Assembly (NCBI GenBank): GCA_918797485.1 | Contig: CAKKNE010000002.1 | Location: 4,182,501 to 4,246,500, forward strand | Source of the DNA: Pelagomonas calceolata | Lineage: Eukaryota; Sar; Pelagophyceae; Pelagomonadales; Pelagomonadaceae | Direction of reading: 5' to 3' | Length of the DNA: 64,000 nucleotides | Shown here: positions 8,519 through 17,082 of the stretch, one piece after another | How the letters are laid out: every line of letters starts with the position of its first letter | Numbering within the stretch: position 1 is the first letter of the stretch | Notes under the pieces: model-generated | Databases searched by the model: none | The model's input: only the letters and a program-made list of their open reading frames with translations | Told to the model about the DNA's origin: nothing | Program-made: the position numbers and the translations under genes

Positions 8519-9694
8519 ATGCGCCTTCTCTCCGCCCTCGTCCCGCTCGCGACCTCGCGCTACCGGCCATTCCAAATCTTCGACGGCGACGCCATACGCA
8601 GCGTTAAACAACTGCGTGAGGTCTTCGACGAGCGCTTCTCAAAACCTCGCGAATCGCACCCGGACCGGTTCAGCTGGGACCCGTGGCACGTCACGCGGCG
8701 CGCCGAGGACGCGCCGACGGCGCGCGTCGCCGCCGCGCCGGAGGTCATAGAAGAAGAGACGGACTCCATCGAAGAGGCCGTCGCAGCAGCCGGAAGAGCA
8801 GAGCGCGGCGCCGCGAGCGACGAGGGCAGTATCCAGGGAGAAGGCTCGGGCCTCCAGTACTCCATGCTGCGCACGCCGGCGGCGGCCTACTTCCCCGAGG
8901 AATTATTCGAAGAATTTTGTGAGGAGCTCGCGGCGTTCGGGCAGAAGCATCTCGGGTGCGATGCCTTCACGCCGCCGTGGCTGGCCTGCTATACCGACGG
9001 CCACGAGATGGCCTGGCACAGCGACGCGAGCCACGGCCCCTTCGCATTCGTCGTGAATTTAACACCAAACGGGTGCCACGCGCGCGCGGAAAGTGAAAAG
9101 CCGGGCTGGTTCGAAGGCGGCGAGACCGTGTTATTACGGCCCGAAATCCTAGATTACTGGCGGGGCTTCGACGGCTCCCGGGGCCTCGAGGCCGATTCTA
9201 TAATAGAACGCGTCGACCCGGCGCCCTTCGGGCGCGTCGTCTGTTTTGATGGAAGGGTGCCACACTCCGTTTCGCGGGTCCGCGGCACGCGGGACCCGCG
9301 GCGCGGGCGCCTCGTGCTGACGGGCTGGTTCTCGGCGCCGCGGCCGAGCGCCGTCGGCGGTTTGGCGGAGGACGGCGCGCCTTCTGAGGAGGCGGCGGAA
9401 ATTCTCGACGCCGCGCTCGCCGTGGCCTACGACGCGATGGACGAGCTCGAGCTCGCGCGCGTCGCGGGCTTCCTCGGCGTGCGCGTGGCGGTGACCGCCG
9501 CCGGGGTTGTGAAGAGCGTCGACGCCTTGTGCGACACGCTGCGCGTCGATAGCGGGGAGCAGCGGCCGCTCGACGACGACGAGGTCCCCGACGACGTGTC
9601 GACGCGGGAGCTCATCGCCGCGGCGCTCGGCGAGGCGGAGTTTCCTCCCGCTTCCGAGGCGAGCACGTTCACGCTGCCGCTCGCGTTCGATTAA
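8519..9694 (+). CDS. 2-oxoglutarate/Fe(II) oxygenase, prolyl-hydroxylase-like
   Basis: 391 residues. The catalytic double-stranded beta-helix spans ~110-275. WLACYTDGHEMAWHSDASHG gives the Fe ligands H167 and D169. VVCFDGRVPHSVSRVRG gives the distal H249, with the 2OG-binding Arg following near 262-264 (RDPRRGRLVLTGWF). All key positions are present, so it should hydroxylate a protein or small molecule using 2OG and O2. Residues 70-110 are acidic and Ala-rich. The last 110 residues are acidic and unassigned. Convergent with the cupin gene at 34 bp. Confidence 0.88.
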   Translation: MRLLSALVPLATSRYRPFQIFDGDAIRSVKQLREVFDERFSKPRESHPDRFSWDPWHVTRRAEDAPTARVAAAPEVIEEETDSIEEAVAAAGRAERGAASDEGSIQGEGSGLQYSMLRTPAAAYFPEELFEEFCEELAAFGQKHLGCDAFTPPWLACYTDGHEMAWHSDASHGPFAFVVNLTPNGCHARAESEKPGWFEGGETVLLRPEILDYWRGFDGSRGLEADSIIERVDPAPFGRVVCFDGRVPHSVSRVRGTRDPRRGRLVLTGWFSAPRPSAVGGLAEDGAPSEEAAEILDAALAVAYDAMDELELARVAGFLGVRVAVTAAGVVKSVDALCDTLRVDSGEQRPLDDDEVPDDVSTRELIAAALGEAEFPPASEASTFTLPLAFD

Positions 9695-9728
9695 CTTTAT
9701 CTGTGATCACACAAGAGTTATATTTACA

Positions 9729-10595
9729 CTAGGGTAGCCGCATATGCCTATTCACGTCCTTGTAGAGCAAGTATCTAAAATCAGAAGGACCGCCGGCATA
9801 ACACGCCTGCGGGCAGAACGCCCTTAACCACAGGAAGTCGCCCGCCTCGACCTCGACCCAGTCCTGGTTCAGGTTGTACACGGCCTTGCCCTCCAAAATA
9901 TACAAGCCGTGCTCCATGACGTGCGTTTCTTCGAAGGGGATGCAAGCCCCCGGTTTAAAGGTCACGAGCGTCACGTGCATGTCGTGCCGCAAATCGGCGG
10001 GATCCACGAACCGAGTGGTACACCATGAGTTATTCGTGTCGGGCATGGGTTGCCTTTCGGTAGCTTGGTCCGACGTCACTATCATATCAGGTTTGTCGAG
10101 GCCGGGCGCGGCCTCGTAGCGCTTGCGGATCCACACAAACGACGCGCCTTCGTCGCTACGAAGGTTCCACCGCGCACCGGGTGGAAGATAAGCGAAGCCG
10201 CCTTCACGCATCTCGTGCGTTCCTTCATGATCGAGTGTTATCGAGCCTTTGAGCACGAACAGCACGCCTTGGACGCCCTCGTCCGGCTCCCCATCTCCAG
10301 AACCGCCCGGCTCCAGCTCCACCACATACTGCGAAAAGGTCTCCGCGAAGCCGGACAGGGGCCGCGCGAGGACCCAGCTCCTTGCTTTATTCCACCCGGG
10401 TAGCGGGCTCGTGACGATGTCCCTTAACACACCTCGCGGCAGGACCGCATAGGCGTCTGTGAACTTCGCGCGGCCCGTCATCAGGTCCGTCTGCGGCGGG
10501 AGGCCGCCGGGCGGCGCGGCGTAGGAGAGCGTGCGTGCGCATTGGCGCCTGGGGAGTGCTTGTGCGGCTCGCACGACGGCGCGGCGGAGGAGCAT
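9729..10595 (-). CDS. UGLYAH: (S)-ureidoglycine aminohydrolase (bicupin)
   Basis: 288 residues, two cupin halves. It converts (S)-ureidoglycine to (S)-ureidoglycolate and ammonia, late in purine (allantoate) breakdown, a nitrogen-recycling route. The C-terminal half holds the Mn site: the E-x-H-x3-H spacing in FEETHVMEHGLYILEG and the later Gln in FCPQACYAGG. The end YLLYKDVNRHMRL is nearly a family signature. The N-terminus (MLLRRAVVRAAQALPRRQCA) is Arg-rich and lacks acids, suiting organelle import; plant enzymes are in the ER. Full length. No other purine-breakdown gene is in the window. Confidence 0.93.
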   Translation of the reverse strand: MLLRRAVVRAAQALPRRQCARTLSYAAPPGGLPPQTDLMTGRAKFTDAYAVLPRGVLRDIVTSPLPGWNKARSWVLARPLSGFAETFSQYVVELEPGGSGDGEPDEGVQGVLFVLKGSITLDHEGTHEMREGGFAYLPPGARWNLRSDEGASFVWIRKRYEAAPGLDKPDMIVTSDQATERQPMPDTNNSWCTTRFVDPADLRHDMHVTLVTFKPGACIPFEETHVMEHGLYILEGKAVYNLNQDWVEVEAGDFLWLRAFCPQACYAGGPSDFRYLLYKDVNRHMRLP

Positions 10596-11004
10596 CGCTC
10601 TTTTTGTGTTTAATCCGTGACGTTAGTGACTGCTGCGGCCTCTCAGACGGATTCGCGCGCGATTGCAGTGTTTTAGCACCCTGCTCTCGATGCGCTGCGA
10701 GGCGCTCTGCTTCCTGGCCTCCGATCGCCGGACGCTTCACAACAGAGGGCAACTCACCGACGCAATGTTCGGGGAACGTATCCCACGTAACGCGAGCCCT
10801 CGCATCTAGCGTCCGATTCCACTAGCTTGGCAATCAAAAATGAGGGAGAGGCTGCCCCTCTGCTCGCGACAGGCCTCAATCGCGTGGCTGTCGGCAACAC
10901 GCAGTAGTTCGCAAGCACAGTAGTTGCTGCGACGCGACGAAGACGCGCCGTACGCCGCGCAAAAACGAGCAGGCACTCTGCCACCTGCCGCCCAGGGCAG
11001 TAAA
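10596..11004. promoter_or_regulatory. 409-bp divergent intergenic region
   Basis: Between the ureidoglycine aminohydrolase and p25-alpha starts. It holds a weak palindromic element at 10805-10826 (TCTAGCG ... CACTAGC). The + frame open from 10924 reaches only a TTG and is not used. Nothing else recognised. Confidence 0.5.
10805..10826. repeat. CTAG palindromic element, diverged copy
   Basis: TCTAGCGTCC, GATTC, CACTAGC: arms kept, centre changed. About 180 bp before the + ATG. Confidence 0.45.
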
Positions 11005-11934
11005 ATGCAGACGCCGCTCGCGTCGCGGGCGTGCGCGGCGGACTCGTCCTTTCTTGCTGAAGCTACCGGGACGCCACGGCTGCCGCCGGCGGAGGACGAC
11101 GAGCCATCAATAGAGGAGGCGCTCTGGCGCATCTTCACGCGCTACGCGGACGCGCGAAGGCCGGACCGGCTGCCTTCTAGACAATTCCTCGCGTTCTGTC
11201 GCGACTGTCAGCTGCTGCGAGGGAAGGAGGACCGCGCGGCCGCCGAGGTCTTGGTGAGGACGCGCCTCCAAGGGCGCCAGAACCATCTCACTTTTGTAGA
11301 CTTCGCAGAGATCCTCGCGGCGTTTTCTCAAAGCATTAGAAAGGGCGAGGACGCCTTCCGCGATGTACTACTGGAGCACGTCCTCCCGCTCGCGAAGCGG
11401 CGCACCGTTGGACCTGTGGACATGACCGGCGACGTCGCGAATTTGTTGAAGAGGTTTAGAAGACCGCTCGACGGCGCCTTCGCGCGGCTCGGCGAGAAGG
11501 ACCTGCCGGCATTCCTCGACTTCTGTCGAATAAAACGCCTCCACGAGGCGACGGGCCCCGGCGCGGCGTCTCCTTTATCCATCCGCGCCGCGGGCGAGTG
11601 CTACCTCGCCGCGACGCGGCCGGGCTACCGGCGCATGACCCGTTCTATGTTCGATGAAGCGCTTGCCCGCCTCGCGGACGCGGCGTACCCATCAAACATA
11701 ACGTTGCCGGACAAGCTGCGCGCCTTGCTCGTGCAGCTCTGGCGGAGCGACGGCGCGCCGCAGCCAGGGTCGCCGCGCAAGGGCGACGACCTCGCGCGCG
11801 CCGTCGTGGACATGTGGCGCGGCGACGACTACCGGGACTACCTCGCTGTGGGGGGGGCGGTTGCTAGTGGCGTCCCGGCGCTGGAGCGGCTGTCGCCGGC
11901 GCGGCAGAGTCCGGGGGTAAGGAGAGTACATTAA
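11005..11934 (+). CDS. Protein with two p25-alpha (TPPP-like) domains
   Basis: 309 residues from the ATG at 11005. The first unit has the EF-hand-like p25-alpha pattern: ALWRIFTRYADARRPDRLPS, FLAFCRDCQLLRG (the family's F-x-K/R-x-C-R-D-C-x-L core) and HLTFVDFAEILAAFSQ. A second unit (LPAFLDFCRIKRLHEATGPG ... RRMTRSMFDEALARLADAAY) repeats the layout. TPPP/p25 proteins bind and bundle microtubules and are typical of ciliated eukaryotes. The tail ends in short Arg/Ser-rich sequence. Convergent with the next gene at 24 bp. Confidence 0.8.
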   Translation: MQTPLASRACAADSSFLAEATGTPRLPPAEDDEPSIEEALWRIFTRYADARRPDRLPSRQFLAFCRDCQLLRGKEDRAAAEVLVRTRLQGRQNHLTFVDFAEILAAFSQSIRKGEDAFRDVLLEHVLPLAKRRTVGPVDMTGDVANLLKRFRRPLDGAFARLGEKDLPAFLDFCRIKRLHEATGPGAASPLSIRAAGECYLAATRPGYRRMTRSMFDEALARLADAAYPSNITLPDKLRALLVQLWRSDGAPQPGSPRKGDDLARAVVDMWRGDDYRDYLAVGGAVASGVPALERLSPARQSPGVRRVH

Positions 11935-11958
11935 TGAACTTACACGCGCGGACGCCTC

Positions 11959-12888
11959 TCAGTAATCTCCAAGATCAACATCGGATTTCCAGACCTGATT
12001 CGGCGCGGCTTTCTCAGACCAGATCTCGATGTCTCCAATCCTTGCTATACCCGGACTATAGTTGTACAAATGGATCGACGAGAGCGGGTTGTATGCGACC
12101 GGCAGCCCCCGGGCGGCCGTCTCACCATCTACGGAAATGTCAACTGTGCCCGAGCAAGAATTCACCGACTCATGATTGAACGTCGCATCGACGATATACG
12201 GGGTGTTGGGCGCCACGTCCTCGACGAGCGTTTGAGTTGCCCTACTTTCCTCAGCAATACGATAAAACCAAATGAGGGAGATAATTCCGTGTTCGTTTAG
12301 GCGAAATCTCGGGCCACCAATGAAGTCATTCACCACGTGTGATCTGTGATTTGGACGCGTAGGTGCGCTGGGCCCGCAGAGTAGTGCATAGCCCACCGAT
12401 ACGCCACCCGGTGTATGCTCTACACTACACTCCACGTAGCTCATTGCCACTCGGTATCGCGTCACGAGCAGATTTGGGCCTCGCAGAAGACGAGCAAATC
12501 CCCGGTGTCCCCTGGGCTCTGTGAGCTCGAGGCACGATCCAACGCCGTGGAAGGGCTTCACTTCAGCATTGCCAGCAGTTCCATTACCAACCCAAAGCCA
12601 CTCCCCAAATCCCCGCTCCCACTTCTCGCAGAAGTAGTGCGTCTCGCCAACAAGCAGGGCGTCGAGGCACGCTCGCGTCGTCGGGGGGTTCGGGACGGTC
12701 TTGCCGCGCCGTTTTATTGCTGTGGTGAGCAGGCACGACTGCGCCTCGCGCAGCGGTTTCGCAACCACTGCGAGCTCCGCTATGGTCTCTGTGGGCAAGA
12801 AATCCACAACGGCCGCGCGCGCATCGTCGCGTCTCCAGAGCACGAGAAGTGGGGTGCCGCGGCGCCTCGTGGAGCGGGTCGCAACCAT
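11959..12888 (-). CDS. Unassigned protein, possible F-box-like head and beta-sandwich body
   Basis: 309 residues. After a basic head, VDFLPTETIAELAVVAKPLR is short and helical, in the style of an F-box-like start. The rest is rich in aromatic and beta-type stretches (GEWLWVGNGTAGNAEVKPFH, TPGGVSVGYALLCGPS, IVDATFNHESVNSCSGTVDI), suggesting a SPRY or concanavalin-like sandwich. No catalytic motif is seen. I do not recognise the family. Intact, with coding-like codon use. Confidence 0.7.
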   Translation of the reverse strand: MVATRSTRRRGTPLLVLWRRDDARAAVVDFLPTETIAELAVVAKPLREAQSCLLTTAIKRRGKTVPNPPTTRACLDALLVGETHYFCEKWERGFGEWLWVGNGTAGNAEVKPFHGVGSCLELTEPRGHRGFARLLRGPNLLVTRYRVAMSYVECSVEHTPGGVSVGYALLCGPSAPTRPNHRSHVVNDFIGGPRFRLNEHGIISLIWFYRIAEESRATQTLVEDVAPNTPYIVDATFNHESVNSCSGTVDISVDGETAARGLPVAYNPLSSIHLYNYSPGIARIGDIEIWSEKAAPNQVWKSDVDLGDY

Positions 12889-12987
12889 TGTGAGTTTGAG
12901 TCTGCGCTGTAGAAGTGCGATTTACCAGCGCTGCTTGTCAGAGCGAGCCGCGCGCGTTCTTTGCGACTTGGGCAAAAAGCTGAGCTT

Positions 12988-13012
12988 GCTAGTGTGTCTT
13001 TTGGACGCTAGC
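12988..13012. repeat. CTAG palindromic element, copy 4
   Basis: GCTAGTGTGTCTT then TTGGACGCTAGC. It lies in the 321-bp divergent gap 12889-13209, about 198 bp before the MiaB-fusion ATG. Nothing else is seen in that gap. Confidence 0.7.
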
Positions 13013-13209
13013 TCCGTGAGCAAGCGCGTAAGCGGGGTTGCACGGGCTTTTAGACCACGCACGCGAGGTATAAAGACCAATATAAAGAGATCATCGCGGC
13101 GCAGCCAGCAATCTCAGCGCCAAAAGACATAGCGGCCGTCAAACACGTCCCGACACACTGAGCTGCAACTTGCCCTCGCGCAGCGCGTCGACGCGGTGCG
13201 CGCGACAGA

Positions 13210-15558
13210 ATGATGCGCCGAGCGGCCTGCCTGCTCCTCCTCCAGCACGCAAACACACTGCTCCATGCGCCACCAACGCGACGAGTCAACACCCGCCACT
13301 ACTCGACGACGGAAGAGACCACAACAAAGTTCGCCGGCGAGCACGGCCCCGCCGACTCTGAGCAGTGGCTCGCGCGGCAGGGCCTCGTGCAGCCCGGCGC
13401 GTCGCCGGAGATCCACGAGATCGCGCGGAAGGCTAGAAGGAAGAAGAAGGGAACGAAGGCTCTCGCGTTACGGCCCAAAAAGGCAAGGTGGGGCGACGCG
13501 GACAAAATCCGAGACTTGCCCGTCGAGGGCGGCTGGTCGCAATCACGGCAACGCGGCGCCTCGACAAAAGCGACGGACGCCGTCGAGGGCGAGAAGGCTC
13601 GACGGTGCTCGCAGATTTTGGTGGCCACGTCGGGCGTCGCGAACGAACTGCGGGACGCGCTCTCGAAGGCCAAGGCGGACTTCGGGGCCATGGCCGAGGC
13701 CATGTCGCTGTGTGAGGTCACTTCCGCTAAGAAAGGCGACGTCGGTTGGTTGGATGGGAAAGATGTCGTCGATGATGCTACTGAGGCATTATTACCTTTA
13801 ACAGCTAGACTTGAACTGATGGGCAAACCCCTGAAGCCCGGCGACGTTTCTGTCGTGCAGTCCCATCTCGGCTACCACGTCATAAAAATAGATGATATCA
13901 TGCGGGACTTATCTTTAGTAACGAAGAAACGCAAAAACGCCATTGATAAAGGAATAACGTTGGAGGAGGCCTGCGCGGGCAAGACCTACGCCATGGTCAC
14001 GATGGGCTGCCAGATGAACGCGGCCGATTCGGAGCGGCTGGAGGGCGGTCTATTGGATCTTGGGATGACCGAAGCTTCGGAACCTAAAGACGCGGACGTT
14101 ATCATATTAAATACGTGTTCGATCCGGGAGCACGCCGAGGCCAAGGTCTACTCGTATGTGGGGCCGCAAGCTAAACGTAAGAGGGATGGCGAAGACGTGA
14201 CTATTGTCGTGGCCGGCTGCGTCGCGCAGCAGGAAGGCGCTCGATTGCTGAGACGAGCCCCGGAAGTCGACGTGGTCATGGGGCCCCAATATGCTAATAG
14301 ACTAGCTGATGTCTTGGAGGGCGTGATGCTGCGCGGCGAGCAAGTCGAGGCTACTTCGGCGTCGTACGGCGCGCTGGACCACGGCGGCTCGACGACTTCT
14401 CGAAGAAGTAGTGATGTGGTAGCGTGGGTCAACGTGGCCCACGGCTGCAACGAGCGGTGCACGTATTGCGTCGTGCCGAACACGCGAGGCGTCGAGCAGT
14501 CGCGGACGCCGGAAGATATCCTGCGGGAGATTGATTCTCTGGGTAGAAGCGGCTACCGGGAGGTGACGTTACTAGGGCAGAACGTCGACGCGTATGGTAG
14601 AGATATGCGTCCTAGACGTACTTTCTCTGATCTACTGGAGGCGGTGGCGGACGTCGCTCGCAAACACGATAACATGCGGGTGCGCTTCGTCACGTCGCAC
14701 CCGCGGTACATTACTAATGAAGTGATAGACACGGTCGCGTCTCATACAGATGTATTGATGCCCGTGTTCCACATTCCCGCGCAATCGGGCGACGACGAAG
14801 TTCTAAGGCTGATGGGCCGCGGGTATACTTCTGAGAGGTACTTGCGAGTCGTCGCATCAATAAGGGAGCGGCTGCCGGACGCGACAATTAGTGGAGACTT
14901 TATCGTGGGCTGCCCGGGCGAGTCTGATGAGGCCTTCGAGAAGACTTTAGATCTGATGGATTCCGTCGTGTTCGACGCGTGCATGACGGCGGCCTATTCC
15001 CCGAGACCAGGGACGCCCATGGCCCACTGGGACGGCGCGTCCGTTGCGTTTGAGACGCTCGGGGTTGAGTTACGAAAGCTCAAGAGTGTTGATGAAGCTA
15101 GGGAGAGTGTGCACGCGCGTTTCAAAGTACTGGCGCAGCAGAAAGCTAAAGCGAATAAGCACGACGATGATGCGGCGTGGGATTCTGTGGTCGTGGCAAA
15201 GCGGGAAGCTCTGGAAGCGTTAGATCGGGCTGAAAAAGCGCCGCCGTCGGCCTTCCATCCCTTGTCGGGCGTCGGGCCGGCCCAATGCCCCGACGAGGTC
15301 AAGGAGGAACGCTTGCAACGTATTAATGAGAAGGCCGACGCCCACGCTTTACAGAGGTCGGAGCGCTACGTCGGGAGAATAGAACCGGTCTTGGTGGAAT
15401 CTAGGAACACGCGCGTGCCGACGCAAGTCGTGGGAAGGACGCGGGGCAACAAGCTCGTCTTCTTCGAGGGCGACGCGGAGGAACTCGTCGGGCGGACGGT
15501 CGACGTGCGCATTATTGAAGCGAACACATTCTCGCTGGTCGGGGAGAGGGTAAGCTAG
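13210..15558 (+). CDS. miaB: Parvulin-MiaB fusion: tRNA methylthiotransferase (ms2i6A37)
   Basis: 782 residues. An Arg-rich organellar targeting head (1-35) is followed by a parvulin-type prolyl isomerase at ~131-232 (ARRCSQILVATSGVANELRD, KKGDVGWLDG, SHLGYHVIKIDD). A full methylthiotransferase follows. The N-terminal domain has cluster cysteines C267 (TMGCQMN), C303 (NTCSIRE) and C337 (VAGCVAQQ). The radical-SAM triad is C413, C417, C420 (HGCNERCTYC). A TRAM domain ends the protein. MiaB/CDK5RAP1 adds methylthio to i6A37 of tRNA using two 4Fe-4S clusters and SAM. An insert of ~60 residues (HDDDAAWDSVVVAKREALEA) precedes TRAM. All cluster ligands are intact; organellar location is inferred. 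Confidence 0.93.
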   Translation: MMRRAACLLLLQHANTLLHAPPTRRVNTRHYSTTEETTTKFAGEHGPADSEQWLARQGLVQPGASPEIHEIARKARRKKKGTKALALRPKKARWGDADKIRDLPVEGGWSQSRQRGASTKATDAVEGEKARRCSQILVATSGVANELRDALSKAKADFGAMAEAMSLCEVTSAKKGDVGWLDGKDVVDDATEALLPLTARLELMGKPLKPGDVSVVQSHLGYHVIKIDDIMRDLSLVTKKRKNAIDKGITLEEACAGKTYAMVTMGCQMNAADSERLEGGLLDLGMTEASEPKDADVIILNTCSIREHAEAKVYSYVGPQAKRKRDGEDVTIVVAGCVAQQEGARLLRRAPEVDVVMGPQYANRLADVLEGVMLRGEQVEATSASYGALDHGGSTTSRRSSDVVAWVNVAHGCNERCTYCVVPNTRGVEQSRTPEDILREIDSLGRSGYREVTLLGQNVDAYGRDMRPRRTFSDLLEAVADVARKHDNMRVRFVTSHPRYITNEVIDTVASHTDVLMPVFHIPAQSGDDEVLRLMGRGYTSERYLRVVASIRERLPDATISGDFIVGCPGESDEAFEKTLDLMDSVVFDACMTAAYSPRPGTPMAHWDGASVAFETLGVELRKLKSVDEARESVHARFKVLAQQKAKANKHDDDAAWDSVVVAKREALEALDRAEKAPPSAFHPLSGVGPAQCPDEVKEERLQRINEKADAHALQRSERYVGRIEPVLVESRNTRVPTQVVGRTRGNKLVFFEGDAEELVGRTVDVRIIEANTFSLVGERVS

Positions 15559-15611
15559 TATGTTTGAAAGTCTGTTGACCAGACGCCGTCGCCGCGACCA
15601 GTATAAACCTA

Positions 15612-16631
15612 TTAAATGTTATCGCTCGGCCGCGCCGGCGACCGGATGCGGATCGCAGAGTGCGGATGCGGCCCCGTGGGGATGGGTTCGCGCCGCTTCG
15701 GCGAGGGCGCGGGCTCGTCGAAGCACGGGCAGAGGTACATGCCGACCGCCCGCGCTGCCCGCTTCAGCGTTCTAATACAGGGGTTTTTGTGCGGGCGCAT
15801 CATGCCGATGGTCGGCGCGAGGTTGTGCTCGACGGCGTAGCCCAGACACCCCAGAGCCGTGACCGGCGGCGCCAATGCGGCCGTGTAACACACGAGGAAC
15901 CAGATCAGCGTCCTTGTACTGAGAGTTGGACCCATCACGTAATGAGCAATCAGCAACAGCGAGGGGAAGTACACGATACCCACCAGCCCGCCCAGACATA
16001 AATGCCGCGCGGGCGCCCAGCGCCAACATCTGTGAGTACCAAGAAACGGCAGAAATATGCGCCATCTTCCGCACGTCTCCAGTCGTATCGGTTTAAACCA
16101 GCCCGCTTCCACGGCCTCGGGCATGGCCACGGGCATCATCATGAAAATGAGCAGGGGCGACATGATCAAAGAGCCCCACCCAACACCCACGAGCTCGGGC
16201 CCGTCCGAGTCGTAGGGGCCCTGCTTCAGGACTGCGAATAATAGTCCAAACATGACGATGGGGCCGACGATGGACGCGACGACGTTCAAAATGACCTGGA
16301 CGACCACAAATTTCGAGCAGAGCACCGCCGAGACGCTCTCCGCGTAGGCCTCCTCCGGAAATAGGGCTAACGTCGAGCTCGCGCGCACGCGCGCCGGCGG
16401 CCTCAGCCGCGGGTCGACGTTTGCCGGCGACCGCGCCTCGTCGAGCCGCAGGTCGATCGCGGTCGGCGAGAGCGCTTCTGCTGCCCGCGGGTCTGGCGGC
16501 TCGGACCGCGACCGGCGCCGGAACCGCGTTGGGGTGGTGAGCTCCTCTTTGCTTTCGTTCGCTGCGCCCGGTGACTGCCCCTCCTCGAGCGCGCCTTCCG
16601 GTGCCTCCTCCGTCGACTCCTGAGCACCCAT
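15612..16631 (-). CDS. Four-TM membrane protein of unknown function
   Basis: 339 residues. A disordered acidic and Ser/Arg-rich head (~1-105) precedes four apolar helices: VVVQVILNVVASIVGPIVMF, WGSLIMSPLLIFMMMPVAMP, HLCLGGLVGIVYFPSLLLIA and LIWFLVCYTAALAPPVTALG. The tail is basic and Pro-rich with a CPCF cysteine pair. There is no signal peptide and I do not recognise a family. Convergent with the MiaB fusion at 53 bp. Confidence 0.75.
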   Translation of the reverse strand: MGAQESTEEAPEGALEEGQSPGAANESKEELTTPTRFRRRSRSEPPDPRAAEALSPTAIDLRLDEARSPANVDPRLRPPARVRASSTLALFPEEAYAESVSAVLCSKFVVVQVILNVVASIVGPIVMFGLLFAVLKQGPYDSDGPELVGVGWGSLIMSPLLIFMMMPVAMPEAVEAGWFKPIRLETCGRWRIFLPFLGTHRCWRWAPARHLCLGGLVGIVYFPSLLLIAHYVMGPTLSTRTLIWFLVCYTAALAPPVTALGCLGYAVEHNLAPTIGMMRPHKNPCIRTLKRAARAVGMYLCPCFDEPAPSPKRREPIPTGPHPHSAIRIRSPARPSDNI

Positions 16632-17082
16632 GGCAGCAATGGAACCGATTCAGCTGGCGGCCATGCACGCGCTTTGGATGGTGCCGCCGCTAGGCAATGG
16701 CTTATTTTAGATTCATGTGGCTGCCGATAGATGTATTCGCGTCCTGGGGCAGCGCGCGGCGCGTGTCTGGCTTGTCGGACGAATCGTTGCCAACAGGCGC
16801 CGGGTTTTTTTGGCGCGACGCGCCTTTTTGATTCTACGGGTCCCGTTCGCGCGCAAATGAGTCCTCTAGTGCGGTGTTGGGTTTCGCCTGAAAAACCCGC
16901 CACCGCAGCTTATTGGCCATGGACGCCAGGCGCCAATACGAAGCCAAATAAATGCCGGTGGTGCAGTATCTTGCCGCAGAGACATCGGCAGTATGCCATT
17001 TCCATCGATCTTGAGCGCTGGTGCAAAGCTGGCTGGCTTGCATTTGCCCTGAGCTGCAATAAGCACATTATTATCTTGCAGG
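16632..17082. promoter_or_regulatory. 451-bp divergent intergenic region
   Basis: Between the four-TM protein and CDF transporter starts. Only half of a CTAG element (GCCGCTAGG near 16686) is present. Small open frames here have no support. Confidence 0.5.

Noticed and set aside
9729-10595. Recent bacterial transfer of the AllE-like gene
   Set aside because: Composition matches the neighbours and the enzyme is widespread in plants and algae; nothing points to recent transfer.
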